Shown one piece after another: positions 1 to 9,585 of a stretch of 64,000 bases of DNA (the first letter of the stretch is position 1; each line of letters starts with the position of its first letter). The stretch comes from Begonia masoniana (lineage: Eukaryota > Streptophyta > Magnoliopsida > Cucurbitales > Begoniaceae). Made by a program: the position numbers and the translations under genes. The notes under the pieces were generated by a model that was given only the letters and a program-made list of their open reading frames with translations, had not been told where the DNA came from and ran no database searches. The stretch spans positions 43,278,646 through 43,342,645 of the forward strand of contig CM039508.1 of assembly GCA_022432975.1 (NCBI GenBank). The letters run 5' to 3'.

Positions 1-1606
1 CTCGTGGACGGAGCTTGAAGTTCAACGCGCACGAGGTAAGTTCTCGTGACTTACTCTGGCCGATTGGCCTACACCGTACGTCGAAGTCGCGTTGAGGATC
101 ATTGGAGTCTTGGTTGTTTAAATGTTTTGGTCAGGTAGTTAGGATTAGTTATTTTATAGGATATGTTTTTATTTGCTTTTATTGTCTCGATGGTACGTAT
201 GATGTATGTTTACTTTAAGCACTTAATTGTTCATGCATTATGGTTTTCAATTATGCATAGAAAATGAATTTCCGCACTATGTTTTCATGAAAAGAGATGT
301 GGCCTGAAAGGGGGCTATTGATCTATTGTGTAGGCCAAAAAGGGGCCTGTCACAATACCACATCACCTATAACAAAATGAACCTACGTAATCTGTTATCT
401 GGTCACGCGAGGTGGGGCTCAGGCACGGCTGTATAAGGATGTAAGCGTGTACGCCCCCCCGTTAGGTGGAGATGGTTGTCTAATCGTGGGACGTGTCCTC
501 TCCATCTAATAGGCTGAGACCTCGGTGATATTCTGTCAGTGACGTAATGATAAGAAAATATTGCATGGTTTACAAAACTCATACGCACAGCATGCATTGC
601 ATTTACGAAACTTGCTGAGCCTTTAGCTCATAGTTGTCTGTATGGTGTAGGTGATTTCAAGATAGGTGAGGACGACGTTCCTCCTCTTGAAGCATGAGTC
701 CGGTTGATGAAGAATGGTTACGGGAGTGTGCTGGCGCAGTCGAGGCGTTTTGACCCGTGGGGAAGTAAATGTATGTTTTGGGAACACGATAGTTATATAC
801 TTGTGTAGTTGAACATATTAGGATGTTTGGGAATCTGGATAGTGGATAGGTTTATGTTTTGATGTTTTATAAAACGTTTTGTTAAACCTGTCATTTAATG
901 AACTGCTGGATTTCTGAATTTCTTAGGGATTTTGTTTGGTTTTTAAATGGTTCCACGCAGTTCGTTTTCACGAGGTTTCATTATGTTTTAATTGTGGATC
1001 GATGCGATGGTCGGTAGTTTACGAGTGGGTGATTACGAAAGGTTTTTAGCATGGTTTTATGTTGTAATGTTTAGTGTGTATACGTGGTAAGGAATATGGC
1101 AGGGAAGAAGGAAGAAGAAAGAAAAGGGAGAGAGGCGAGCTCCCTGGAATTTCGAATTCCAGGGAGGTTGCCGATCGATCGCCTGTGGAGGTGATTGATC
1201 GGCAACAAAGATGGCTGCTCTCTGGAAAATCCAGAGAGCATGGCGATCGATCGCGGGGCGATCGATTGCCGGTGTGAGGGGCGAACTATCGCCCCTCTAT
1301 TTTCATGGTTGGCGATCGATCGCCTGCCAAAGGGGCGATCGATCGCCCCTGCCTTTTATGGGACATATGTCCCTTTTGCCCCTCCAGTTGTTGCCGATTG
1401 TTCTCCTCTGTTTTAATTGCTTTAAATAATTGTTTTAAGTTTTATTTCAATTGTTTCAAGTCTTGTTTAAGTGGTTTTAAAAATAGTCTTCGAACGGTTT
1501 TAACAATTTAGTTTACGATTTAAATTCCGCTCAAACGTTACGAAGTTTTCAAAGATAAAAAAATAATAATACGAAAAAATAAGGGTACAGTGTTAGGGTC
1601 GCTACA
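1..1606 (+). mobile_element. 5' LTR of gypsy element A (left part outside window)
   Basis: This is the distal part of a long terminal repeat. It ends in CTACA at 1606 and is followed four bases later by a plant initiator-tRNA-Met primer binding site. Its last 553 bases recur at 8678-9229. It has a splice-donor block at 35-36 (G|GTAAGT), then a block resembling GGCCGATTGGCCTACACC near 58-75, and a possible acceptor and short acidic reading frame at 651-697. At 1139-1350 lie palindromes: a CTCCCTGGAATT...AATTCCAGGGAG dyad, CTCTCTGGA...TCCAGAGAG, and AGGGGCGATCGATCGCCCCT. By comparison with the related solo LTRs (2.5-2.8 kb), roughly the first kilobase lies before the window. Confidence 0.85.
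651..697 (+). other. Conserved terminal micro-exon in LTR A
   Basis: A TAG|GTGA acceptor at 650/651 opens a 47-nt exon. Spliced to the donor after base 35 (phase 1), it reads G-D-F-K-I-G-E-D-D-V-P-P-L-E-A-stop. The upstream exon part (1-35) is open in the same frame (SWTELEVQRAR). Equivalent exons occur in the LTRs at 39332, 44461, 48815 and 61281, and in more diverged form at 31339 and 33744. Splicing is inferred from sequence only. Confidence 0.45.
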
Positions 1607-1610
1607 GTTA

Positions 1611-1623
1611 TGGTATCAGAGCC
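1611..1623 (+). other. Primer binding site, initiator tRNA-Met
   Basis: TGGTATCAGAGCC lies four bases after the LTR end. It matches the 3' end of plant initiator tRNA-Met, which primes minus-strand DNA synthesis in most plant chromoviruses. Confidence 0.85.
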
Positions 1624-1769
1624 TCCGGGTTTTAAAAACGGTTTTGTAGACTGCTCGACAGCACAGCCACTACACGGACATCCTTCATCAATTGTGAATA
1701 TGTTTCAGAGCTTTATTTGATTTCGATTGCTTAAGATTATTTGTTTTAACTTTTATAGGATATATATAA

Positions 1770-2658
1770 GATGGTTCGAGGAAAAGATCCTAGAGACGAG
1801 GCTCTCAACCGACTTACGGACTTGCTGGACCGTCAGGCCCAGCATATGGACAGGCAAGCAGAACAAATCGAGAGGATCGTCAAGCCCGAGAGGTAGTTGT
1901 TCCAAACCATCGGGGCATGGAAAGATTTCAGAAATTGCAACCCCCAGTATTCAACGGACAATCATTGGACCCCACTTTAGCCGAAGAGTGGATCCGAACG
2001 ATGGAGGACATGCTTGGTTATGCGGAGGTAGAGAACGGGAGTAAGGTGTCCTATGTCACCTTCCATTTGGCGTTGGACGCCCGTTTTTGGTGGGATTCGA
2101 TCAAATCAACAACAGATGTGTCAGTTATGACTTGGGAGCGGTTTAAGACTGTATTTTTTGACAAGTATTTTAGCCACACTGTGAAAGTGGCGAAGAGGAA
2201 TGAGTTTACGCAGCTGAAACAGACAGGTTCAGTTGCGGATTATATAAGGAAGTTTGAAGCCCTATCGAGATTTGCACCGCGCCTAGTAAGTGATAACGAA
2301 GACAAGGTGCACTAGTTTATGGAGGGGCTAAACCCGGAGATCCGGATGAACATTGTTGTATCGGGAATCATAGATGTGCCCTATTCAGATATCGCAGCTA
2401 GAGCTCTGGACTTCGAGGCTGCCAGGGCGACTTGTGTTAAGCTGAGGGAGCCAGCTAGGGGCTTCTTCCATGAGACCCGTCCTCAGTCACAGAACCGAGG
2501 TTGGCAGCCTAGAGTGCAACAACCCCTGCCGCAACAGAGAGGCGTTAAGAGGCCTTTAGAGGGAGGCAATGATCGAGGGAAAGGCAAGCAAGTACAGGGG
2601 GCTTCTCAGATACCATGGTGCCCTAAATGTCAGAGGGAACACAGTGGGGAGTGCCGAG
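1770..2658 (+). pseudogene. Gypsy element A gag (capsid), broken
   Basis: Retrotransposon gag reading frame. It starts at the ATG at 1770 (MVRGKDPRDEALNRLTDLL), runs about 40 codons to a TAG near 1891, and resumes in another frame around 1905. The capsid core is clear: FNGQS...EEWIRTMEDMLGY, then ARFWWDS, TWERFKTVFFDKYF, FTQLKQTGSVADYIRKFEALSRFAP. A single in-frame TAG at 2313-2315 replaces what is a CAG-type codon in element B (KVHQ). The frame continues in the same phase to the start of the hAT insertion at 2659 and resumes after it at 6980 with the zinc knuckle. Element B carries the same gag at about 40395-41150. Confidence 0.85.
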
Positions 2659-2861
2659 TAGGGGTGAGCAAAAACCGGTCCGGTCCGGTTTTGAAGAAAA
2701 TTGGAACCAAAATAATAAAATTCGGTTTTTAATTTTTAAGACCGGGACTGTTTTGATTTTTTTAAGGACCGGACCAGAACCAGAACCGGATTTCGGTTCC
2801 GGTTCTAATCCGGTTCCGGTTTTCCCACTTTTTTTTTAAATTAAAAAAATTCTCTCTATTT

Positions 2862-3430
2862 TGTAACTTTTAACGTATGTACTTCTTGTTTCTTTTGGGA
2901 CTATTAGGATATTCATGCTAAGTTCTTGAGAATCTGACATTATTTACAAAGTACAACGCTAACCAGGCAAATAAATATAAATGATAACTCCATAAAAAGT
3001 TGTTCTAGTCACTTAGATCATTGCATACTAAAGTGAATTATCGCAGTTATCAGAGAATAACTTGGACAATTATTAAAATTTTGTAAAAACCCCTTAAGCA
3101 TTAATGTTCAAAAAACTTATGTAAATAGGCAGAAAGATGCCAAACAACCAACAATGGAAAAACAACGAAAAATGACAGAAGAAACAGTCATAGTTGTAAA
3201 GGATAATGACAACTGTCGATGACATAATCTTGCTGTCTGTCTGCGGTAATAAGAAGACAATACGCAAATGACTTACTAAACATGAATTGCAAAGATAAAT
3301 AACAAAAAACCTATCACACTCCAGCCAAAGAATTATCAAGCCGTCTCACACCCAAAATCTCTCAAGAACTTAGCATGAATATCCTAATAGTCCCGAAAGA
3401 AACAAGAAGTACATAGTTAAAAGTTACTAA
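2862..3430. repeat. Inverted repeat about 65 bp x 2 inside the hAT (possible MITE)
   Basis: A block starting GTAACTTTTAA and containing ACTATTAGGATATTCATGCT recurs in inverse orientation at about 3356-3430, with some 420 bases between. Only a few mismatches separate the arms. No convincing target duplication is visible, so it could be a decayed MITE or a fold-back inside the hAT 3' flank. Confidence 0.6.
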
Positions 3431-3822
3431 TGATCCTCCATTATCACCAACTTTAAAACCATAATCAGTCAACAAAACAAGTCTTTACTATTGCTAGAAT
3501 ATGACCCATAACTTTAGCACAATCAACTTCAACAACGTTAAAGTTCAATGACTCCGCTGATAAGTTTGTTCTACAACCCTGTAAAAATAAAAAAAATACC
3601 ACATATACACGTAGTCACTACAAGATGCAAAAAAATATTATACTAATAAAAATATAATTAAATAGAAAATGAAGTAAAAACAATCAAACATACAACGATG
3701 TTCTCTCTATTCGCTAATTTTAATTAGTTCGCCATCTTCACCTCGTGATATAAAATCTGCAAAATAATATAAGTCTCAAAATAAATATATAATTAGTAAT
3801 TACTAAAGAATAAGAGTAAAAT

Positions 3823-5802
3823 TTAAAACATACCTTTTTCAAACTCATCCATCACATCATTAAAGTTTTCTAAATTATGGCTTTCCTCACGAATCCAGCT
3901 TTGAGTGCAAATAAGCGCCTCGACAGTCTTTGGTGATAAACAACTACGAAAAGAATCAAGTACACGTCCACCACAACTGAAAGCTGACTCCAAAGGAACT
4001 GTAGAAATAGGAATAACCAATACCTCTTTTGCAATTTTACTTAATATTGGATATTTCAATGAATTCAATTTCCACCATGTCAAAATATCTTGATTTTCTG
4101 AAAACGTTTCCAATTCCTCAGCTAAGTATTGATCAACTTCCGTCCTATTGCTTGCAGCACCTCGCTGACTATTACGATTACAAAATTTCTGAAATAGCTT
4201 ATCGGAAGCAGAACCAGTTATTTGTTCTGTGGATGAAGATGTCGTAACACTAGTTCTACCATAATCCTGTGATATTTCAAAGCCCAAATCCATTTTGTAT
4301 TGAAGATATAATCTGTTAATCACGGTTCGTACTTTACTCACCAAATCTGTAGCTTTATCATTGTCAACCAACATTGTAAGACAATGTTCGAAAAACTGTA
4401 TCTTACATCTTGGATCTAAAACAACTGCAACATACATCAAGAAATTAATATTATCATAATTTTCCCAATACTTGTCAAATTTTCCTTGCATTCCGAAAGC
4501 CATTTTCCTCAATGATGGATCGTCACATTCAGCATACTCCATGATAACCAATTTCAAACCGCAAAGTTCGCTAAAATATTTATTTGATGTCACATGTAAA
4601 GAGGCTGAAACAGTCACAGTCGTATCATAAAAAACTTTTAAAAATTTAATAAGTTTTCTAATATTCGCCCAATCTGTTGTAGTGGGAGATGTATCCCCAC
4701 TCAACCCACCAATGAAATTACTATCGGTTTCCATTAACTTGTCAAAAGCTTTTTCAAATTTTTCAGCACTTGCTAACATCAAATATGTAGAATTCCATCT
4801 TGTAGACACATCAAGAGAAACACTACTTTTGCATGCGATTTTAACATTATCAGCACAATTCTTAAAATTTTGTAACCTTGCAGGTGATGATCGGACATAT
4901 TTAACAGCTCTACGCACTCTATCAATAGCCTCTTGATGATCTTTCAATCCATCACATACAATTAAGTTTAATATGTGCGCAAAACATCGCATATGCATGT
5001 ATTGTCCATTCAAAACTAAACCATTCCAATTTCGAACACTTTTGATCAAATACGAAATTGCAACATCATTTGAAGAAGCATTATCAACTGTGACAGTCAT
5101 AACATTTTCGATTCCCTATTCAAGCAAACATCTTTCCAATTCTCTACCAATTGTATCACCTTTATGATCCGAAATCAAACAAAAATTTAAAATCTTCTTA
5201 TGAATGGTCCAATCACTGTCAATGTAATGACCAGTTAAAACCATATAATTTATATTCTGAATAGAAGTCCATGTATCTGTAGTCAAACATACTCGTTGTG
5301 ATGTTCTTCTAAAGTACTCTTTCAATTTCATCTTTTCTTTTTCATAAAGACTCAAAATATCACGAGCAACTGTAAATCTAGACGGAAGCAAAAACTTCGG
5401 TTGCAGATATTGAGAATATGCTCTAAAGCTTTGTCTTTCAACAAACTTAAAAGACAATTCTTCGTTAATTATCATCTTCGCAAGTAGTTCTCGACAAGTA
5501 GCAATACTAAAACATGCAATTTGTTGTCCCTTATTCGTATTCTGAAAGCTCAGAGTCTTTTGCTTCACATCTATATTTGCCAATAATTTTGCACAAATAC
5601 GGATGTGTTTTTTCAAACTTGATGTCCCATTTCTCAGTGTATCACATGCATATGTTTTTCCACAATGATTACATTTTGCTCTAGAATTAGTTTCATCAAT
5701 AGCAAAATAATTCCAAACATCTGATTTGTTTTTCCTTTCCTTTCGAACATTAACACTAGAACTCTCTACATTTTGATTATCATTAGTGCTTTCCGTTTCC
5801 AT
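3823..5802 (-). pseudogene. hAT transposase (BED zinc finger, RICESLEEPER-like), one stop codon
   Basis: Cut-and-paste transposase of about 660 residues. From the ATG at 5802: a BED zinc finger (SDVWNYFAI...AKCNHCGKTY...LKKHIRIC, about residues 28-75), then the catalytic region (CLTTDTWTS, LTGHYID, VDNASSND), then the hAT C-terminal dimerisation domain (LTWWKLNSLKYPILSKIAKEVL, STVPLESAFS). The frame is interrupted only by TAG at 5116-5118. Both halves are in the same frame with just five codons from that stop to the next Met. Relatives usually have Trp there (LL-x-W-G-I-E), so a TGG to TAG change is likely. Otherwise the protein looks full length, so loss of function is recent or the stop is a sequencing error. 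It is encoded antisense to element A. Confidence 0.9.
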
Positions 5803-5944
5803 CCTATAAAATACAAATCACAACAATTCGTAATCAATAAGCCAAATCCAACAATCTAAAAATTCTAAACAGCACATTATCATCAATAAATCACTAATTA
5901 ACATCAAACACACACATCAAATCAGAAGGTCCAATGACTGGTCA

Positions 5945-6118
5945 TGTAAGCTTGAGAAATACCAGTTTGAAGAACAGAGACTTCGTGAAAGAGTTAGAGA
6001 GCTTGCAGAACAGAATGTATCATTTCAGAAGGAATTTTCTTCTTTTAATGCAAGGGAAACAGAAAACAGAAGGCTGGCATCATATTCAGAGCAAAAGCTT
6101 AAGGACCTTACTGAATTC
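5945..6118 (+). pseudogene. Captured coiled-coil gene fragment in hAT
   Basis: Read from 5945 this strand gives 58 codons of strongly heptad-like, charged sequence (EEQRLRERVRELAEQNVSF, then ETENRRLASYSEQKLKDL). It looks like one exon of a plant long coiled-coil protein; I am reminded of myosin-like NT-C2/coiled-coil proteins but cannot name the gene. It lies upstream of the transposase ATG, on the opposite strand, and has no start codon of its own. Frame and composition are coding-like, unlike the AT-rich surroundings. Confidence 0.55.
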
Positions 6119-6183
6119 AAAACAACTCCAATAAACCTTGCATTATCTCATTATGAAACATTATCCAAAATGAACATTTACCT

Positions 6184-6369
6184 GTAATGAGTTTTCTTTA
6201 ACTCATTAACCACTTGTCGGAGTTGACTGATCCTTGAATTCACACCAGTTGAGAAGCTACCCAAACTCTTTCTCCAAGATAGTGTAGCACATAGAAGATA
6301 GAGGGTCTTTCCGGTTCCTGTTGGACTCTCCAGTAATGCATTACATTTCTGTAATGCCACTAAAATCAA
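6184..6369 (-). pseudogene. RTEL1: Captured RTEL1 helicase fragment in hAT
   Basis: The minus strand encodes [15 protein letters not shown] followed by [17 protein letters not shown], the Walker A region of the plant homologue of RTEL1, a DEAH-type DNA helicase that controls telomere length and homologous recombination. After a gap it continues [16 protein letters not shown], a later motif of the same protein, then meets AG|GTAAATG, which looks like the original intron donor. The middle of the host sequence is missing. It has no catalytic DEAH box and cannot be a working helicase. Position between the transposase ATG and the right TIR suggests transcripts from that end could include it. Confidence 0.8.
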
Positions 6370-6499
6370 TTATATGCTAAAAATAGAATAACTACATGGT
6401 GCAGATAACTTTCTTCGCATACAGTACATGAAAGCAAAAAATATAAGTAAAGAATCACTTTTTAATAAACTCAAAGCTGCTTACCTTCGTCGGAAGTCG

Positions 6500-6748
6500 G
6501 AAGCTTTGTCGAAGTCAGAAGTCGGAAGTCGAGGTCGGAACTCGGAACTCGGCGACTGGGGTTTGGCGTCGGGCGACTGCGGTCTGCGAGTGCGAGAGAG
6601 ACAGGCAGGAGCAGAGCGTTAGGGCTTAGGGTAGTCGGAAGTCGGAACTCGGAAGTCGAGGTGGGAAGTCGGCGACTGTGGTTTGGCGTCGGGCGACTGC
6701 GATCTGCGAGTGTGAGAGAGAGAGGCAGAGCAGAGCGTTAGGGCAACT
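6500..6748. repeat. Tandem duplication of about 125 bp near hAT right end
   Basis: Two imperfect copies of a unit with GGAAGTCGGAACTCGG, GGCGACTG.GGTTTGGCGTCGGGCGACTGC, then GCGAGTG.GAGAGA and AGCAGAGCGTTAGGGC. It lies just inside the subterminal repeats, where a transposase promoter would be expected for the minus-strand gene. Confidence 0.75.
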
Positions 6749-6979
6749 GAATAATGAATATTGAAATGAATAATGAATATACTGAAGTGAATAATCCGGT
6801 TCTGGGATTTTCGGTTTTGCAGCATTAAACCCGAAAACCGAACCGGATTTTTCGGTTCTTCTTAAAACAAACCAGAACTGGATTATTTAATTTGCAAAAC
6901 CGACCAGAACTGGACCAAATATTCGGTTCCAATCCGGTTCTTCGATCCAATCCGGTTCTTGCTCACCCCTAGTGCCGAG

Positions 6980-7482
6980 TGGGCACGAATAAATGTTATA
7001 GATGTGGAGAAGTCGGCCATTTTGTTAGAGATTGCCTAAAGCCGGGCCGAGATCAGTTGGGCGGAGATCAGAGGAGAGTCATGCCCAGGATCTTTGCATT
7101 TATCGAGCCTGGTGATATTGACGACGAGGCTCAGCCTTCCGTGATAGCAGGTACTATTTTGCTTACGGGCGTAGCTGTATTTTCTATGATAGACACAGGG
7201 GCTACGCACTCTTTTGTTTCCACTGCTTGTGTGTCTAGACTTAAGCTTGTGCCTGAGTTAGCAGAATGTCAATATAGTGTGATGCTACCTTCAGGAGAGC
7301 GTATGCACTTAGGTCATGTTGTCCAGGGCAATATTGTCTCGGTTGGGAACAATACCCTCTATGCTCGCCTGATTGTTATGGGTATAGAGATCTACGATCT
7401 TATCTTAGGGATGGACTGACTATCACAGCACTTCGCCACCATCGATTGTCGATCTGGGATTGTGACTTTTCGACCCCCGAGT
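6980..7482 (+). pseudogene. Element A zinc knuckle and aspartic protease
   Basis: Continuation of the element A polyprotein after the hAT. The nucleic-acid-binding CCHC knuckle is intact (CYRCGEVGHFVRDC), and the protease active site is intact (SMIDTGATHSF). LYARLIVMGIEIYDLILGMD leads to a TGA at 7417-7419, where relatives have Trp (GMDWL, as in element B). The frame continues beyond (LSQHFATIDCRSGIVTF) to the Cassandra insertion at 7483. The protease would process Gag-Pol in virus-like particles, but the stop and later deletions make this copy non-autonomous. Confidence 0.88.
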
Positions 7483-7566
7483 TGTAACGACCCCTTATCC
7501 CAGCAAGATATTGTCCGCTCTGGGGATTGGGTCGTAGCACAATATCCTCCCCTCACGGCTTTGTTT

Positions 7567-7647
7567 GGCGAGAACTTCTCAGAAGGTTACCCAACCTGGA
7601 ATTGCTCTCGCCGAAACACTTTTAACTTCGGAGTTCTTATGGAATCC
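7567..7647 (-). other. 5S-rRNA-like domain in Cassandra LTR (copy 1)
   Basis: On the minus strand GATTCCATAAGAACTCCG, AAGTTAA, GGCGAGAG, GGTTGGGTAACC and GAAGTTCTCG follow the order and spacing of plant 5S rRNA, including its internal polymerase III promoter. This copy is more diverged than copy 2. It is not a functional 5S gene: the 5' third is absent and the stem region is altered. Confidence 0.85.
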
Positions 7648-8013
7648 GTTGCCAATTGTGCTCCAAAACGCGTCTTACTATATTGGGAGGGTCTCTTTAC
7701 ATATGTTTCATTTCCACATACTTCCCCAAGCGATGTGGGATTGTGACGACCTCCTTTTTACGACCCGTCACCTTCCGGTTCGCCCGCACAGACGTACCGC
7801 CATCTAGGTTCCGGTTCATGCAGCCATCGTACATACTTACACATCTGGGTCATCAAAATCACCCCCCCTCAGGGGCCCAACGTCCTCGTTGACCACATTT
7901 TTGGTTGGGTACAGGCTCTGATACCATTTGTAACGACCCTTTATCCCAGCAAGATATTGTCCGCTCTGGGGATTGGGTCGTAGCCCAATATCCTCCCCTC
8001 ACGGCTTTGTTTT

Positions 8014-8094
8014 GGCGAGAACTTCCCAGAAGGTCACCCAACCTGGAATTGCTCTCGCCGAAGCACTTTTAACTTCGGAGTTCTTATGGGATCC
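8014..8094 (-). other. 5S-rRNA-like domain in Cassandra LTR (copy 2)
   Basis: Better conserved than copy 1: GGATCCCATAAGAACTCCG, GTGCTTCGGCGAGAG and GGTTGGGTGACCTTCTGGG match 5S rRNA closely over the internal control region (A box and C box). Polymerase III transcription of Cassandra LTRs has been proposed from this homology. Confidence 0.87.
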
Positions 8095-8293
8095 GTTGTC
8101 AATTGTGCTCCAAAACGCATCTTACTATATTGGGAGAGTTTCGTTACATGTGTTTTATTTCCACATACTTCCCCAAGCGATGTGGGATTGTGACAACCCC
8201 CTTTTTACAACCCGTCACCTTCCGGTTCGCCCGCGCAGACACCGGTTCGTGCAGCCATCGTATATATTTACACATCCGAGTCATCACACGGGT

Positions 8294-8677
8294 AAAGCCG
8301 AGTTTTCTTATCAGGCGATGAACAGGTTGAGTGGATTACCTATTTCCTATTCCATGAAGGTCAACGAGCAGTTTAAAGGTGAGTGCTCTATTTATTTGGC
8401 CACAGTAGTTGATTCTCAGTTGCTCAGCGGAATAAAGCTGAGTGACATTCCTATAGTCAGAGAATTCTCTGAGATATTCCTTGATGATCTTCCCGGATTA
8501 CCGCCGGACAGGGAGATTGAATTTATCATTGATGTATATCCGAGCTCCACGCCAGTGTCTAAGAATCCATACAGATTGGCGCCTGCTGAATTGAGAGAGT
8601 TGAAAGCTCAGCTAGAGGAGTTACTGGATAAGTTCATCCGACCTAGTTTTTCACCCTGGGGTGCGCCCGTTCTGTTC
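8294..8677 (+). pseudogene. Element A protease-RT linker and start of reverse transcriptase, truncated
   Basis: Polyprotein resumes after Cassandra: KAEFSYQAMNRLSGLPISYSM, ECSIYLATVVD, VREFSEIFLDDLPGLPPDREIEF, PYRLAPAELRELKAQLEELLDKFIRPSFSPWGAPVLF. It then stops abruptly at 8677, where the LTR sequence begins. The rest of RT, RNase H and integrase is gone. The junction shows a short shared GTT(TT), so a deletion joined RT to the middle of the 3' LTR. Confidence 0.88.
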
Positions 8678-9229
8678 GTTTTATGTTGTAATGTTTAGTG
8701 TGTATATGTGGTAAGGAATATGGCAGGGAAGAAGGAAGAAGAAAGAAAAGGGAGAGAGGTGAGCTCCATGGAATTTCGAATTCCAGGGAGGTTGCCGATC
8801 GATCACCTGTGGAGGGGATCGATCGGCAACAAAAATCGCTGCTCTCTGGAAAATCCAGAGAGCATGGTGATCGATCGCGGGGCGATCGATCGCCGGTGTG
8901 AGGGGCGAACGATCGCCCCTCCATTTTCATGGTTGGCAATCGATCGCTTGCCAAAGGGGCGATCGATCGCCCCTGCCTTTTATGGGACAGATGTCCCTTT
9001 TGCCCCTCGAGTTGTTGCCGATTGTTCTCGTCTGTTTTAATTTCTTTAAATAATTGTTTTAAATTTTATTTCAATTGTTTTAAGTCTTGTTTAAGTGGTT
9101 TTAAAAATAGTCTTCGAACGGTTTTAACAATTTAGTTTACGATTTAAATTCCGCTCAAACGTTACGAAGTTTTTAAAGATAAAAAAAAATAATACGGAAA
9201 AATAAGGGTACAGTGTTAGGGTCGCTACA
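8678..9229 (+). mobile_element. 3' LTR remnant of element A
   Basis: Matches 1054-1606 nearly base for base, including the CTCCATGGAATT...AATTCCAGGGAG dyad and GGGGCGATCGATCGCCCC palindrome, and ends GTCGCTACA at 9229. The first 1.5 kb or more of this LTR is missing because of the deletion that also removed most of pol. The next bases, ACTTTAGTGAAAAGC, are the interior of an older gypsy RNase H gene, so element A was inserted into that copy. Confidence 0.9.
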
Positions 9230-9460
9230 ACTTTAGTGAAAAGCTTAGTGACGCAGTCTTAAAATATCCAGCATACGACGAGGAGTTGTATGTCTTGGTG
9301 AGAACATTGCAAACATGACAACACTACTTGTGGCCCAAAAAGTTCATCATCCATTCCGAGCATGAAACCCTAAAGCACTTAAAGACACAAGGAAAGTTGT
9401 ACAAAAAACATGCAAAATTGATGGAGTTCATAGAGATATTTCCTTATGCAAAACTTTGAT
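9230..9460 (+). pseudogene. Older gypsy (family C) RNase H fragment
   Basis: Reads [24 protein letters not shown], stop, [20 protein letters not shown], then MEFIEIFPY. The same segment occurs at 36139-36236 and 55626-55840, where it follows the RT. It is the host copy into which element A was inserted; its upstream part lies beyond the window. Confidence 0.82.
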
Positions 9461-9585
9461 CAAGTAGAAAATATTCAACAAGTAGAGATCTTTTAGCTCT
9501 TTACGTAAAACTTTGATCAAGTAGAAAATATTCAACATAGCTCTTTATGTAAAATTTTGATCAAGTAGAAAATATTCAACAAATA
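9446..9585. repeat. Three tandem copies of a 55-65 bp unit
   Basis: AAAACTTTGATCAAGTAGAAAATATTCAACA-type units recur at about 9451, 9507 and 9550 with variable linkers (TAGCTCTTTA). They directly follow the RNase H fragment. Confidence 0.75.

Larger units (their letters stand above)
2659..6971 (-). mobile_element. hAT-superfamily DNA transposon in element A gag
   Basis: Perfect terminal inverted repeats (TAGGGGTGAGCAA at the left, its complement at the right) are flanked by an exact 8-bp target duplication GTGCCGAG (2651-2658 and 6972-6979), the hAT hallmark. Removing the element rejoins gag to its zinc knuckle in frame. Both ends are rich in CCGGTTC-type subterminal repeats, the usual transposase binding region. 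The element holds a BED/hAT transposase on the minus strand, a nested inverted repeat, and two fragments of unrelated host genes. Size is 4313 bp. Confidence 0.93.
7483..8288 (-). mobile_element. Cassandra-type TRIM retrotransposon
   Basis: A miniature LTR retrotransposon without genes, inserted on the minus strand. Two LTRs (7483-7857 and 7929-8288; the second is shorter by a deletion) begin and end TG..CA. Between them lie only 71 bases, with a primer binding site complementary to initiator tRNA-Met (GGCTCTGATACCA, 7914-7926) and a purine tract (CACCCCCCCTCAGG on this strand, 7859-7873). The 5-bp target duplication is CGAGT/CGGGT (7478-7482 and 8289-8293, one mismatch). Each LTR contains a 5S-rRNA-like domain, which defines the Cassandra family. 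Element B shows the uninterrupted site (CCCCCGAGTAAAG). Confidence 0.92.

Noticed and set aside
7567..8094. 5S rRNA genes
   Set aside because: They lack the first third of 5S, lie inside the two LTRs of a TRIM with its own primer site, and are best explained as the 5S-derived domain of Cassandra.
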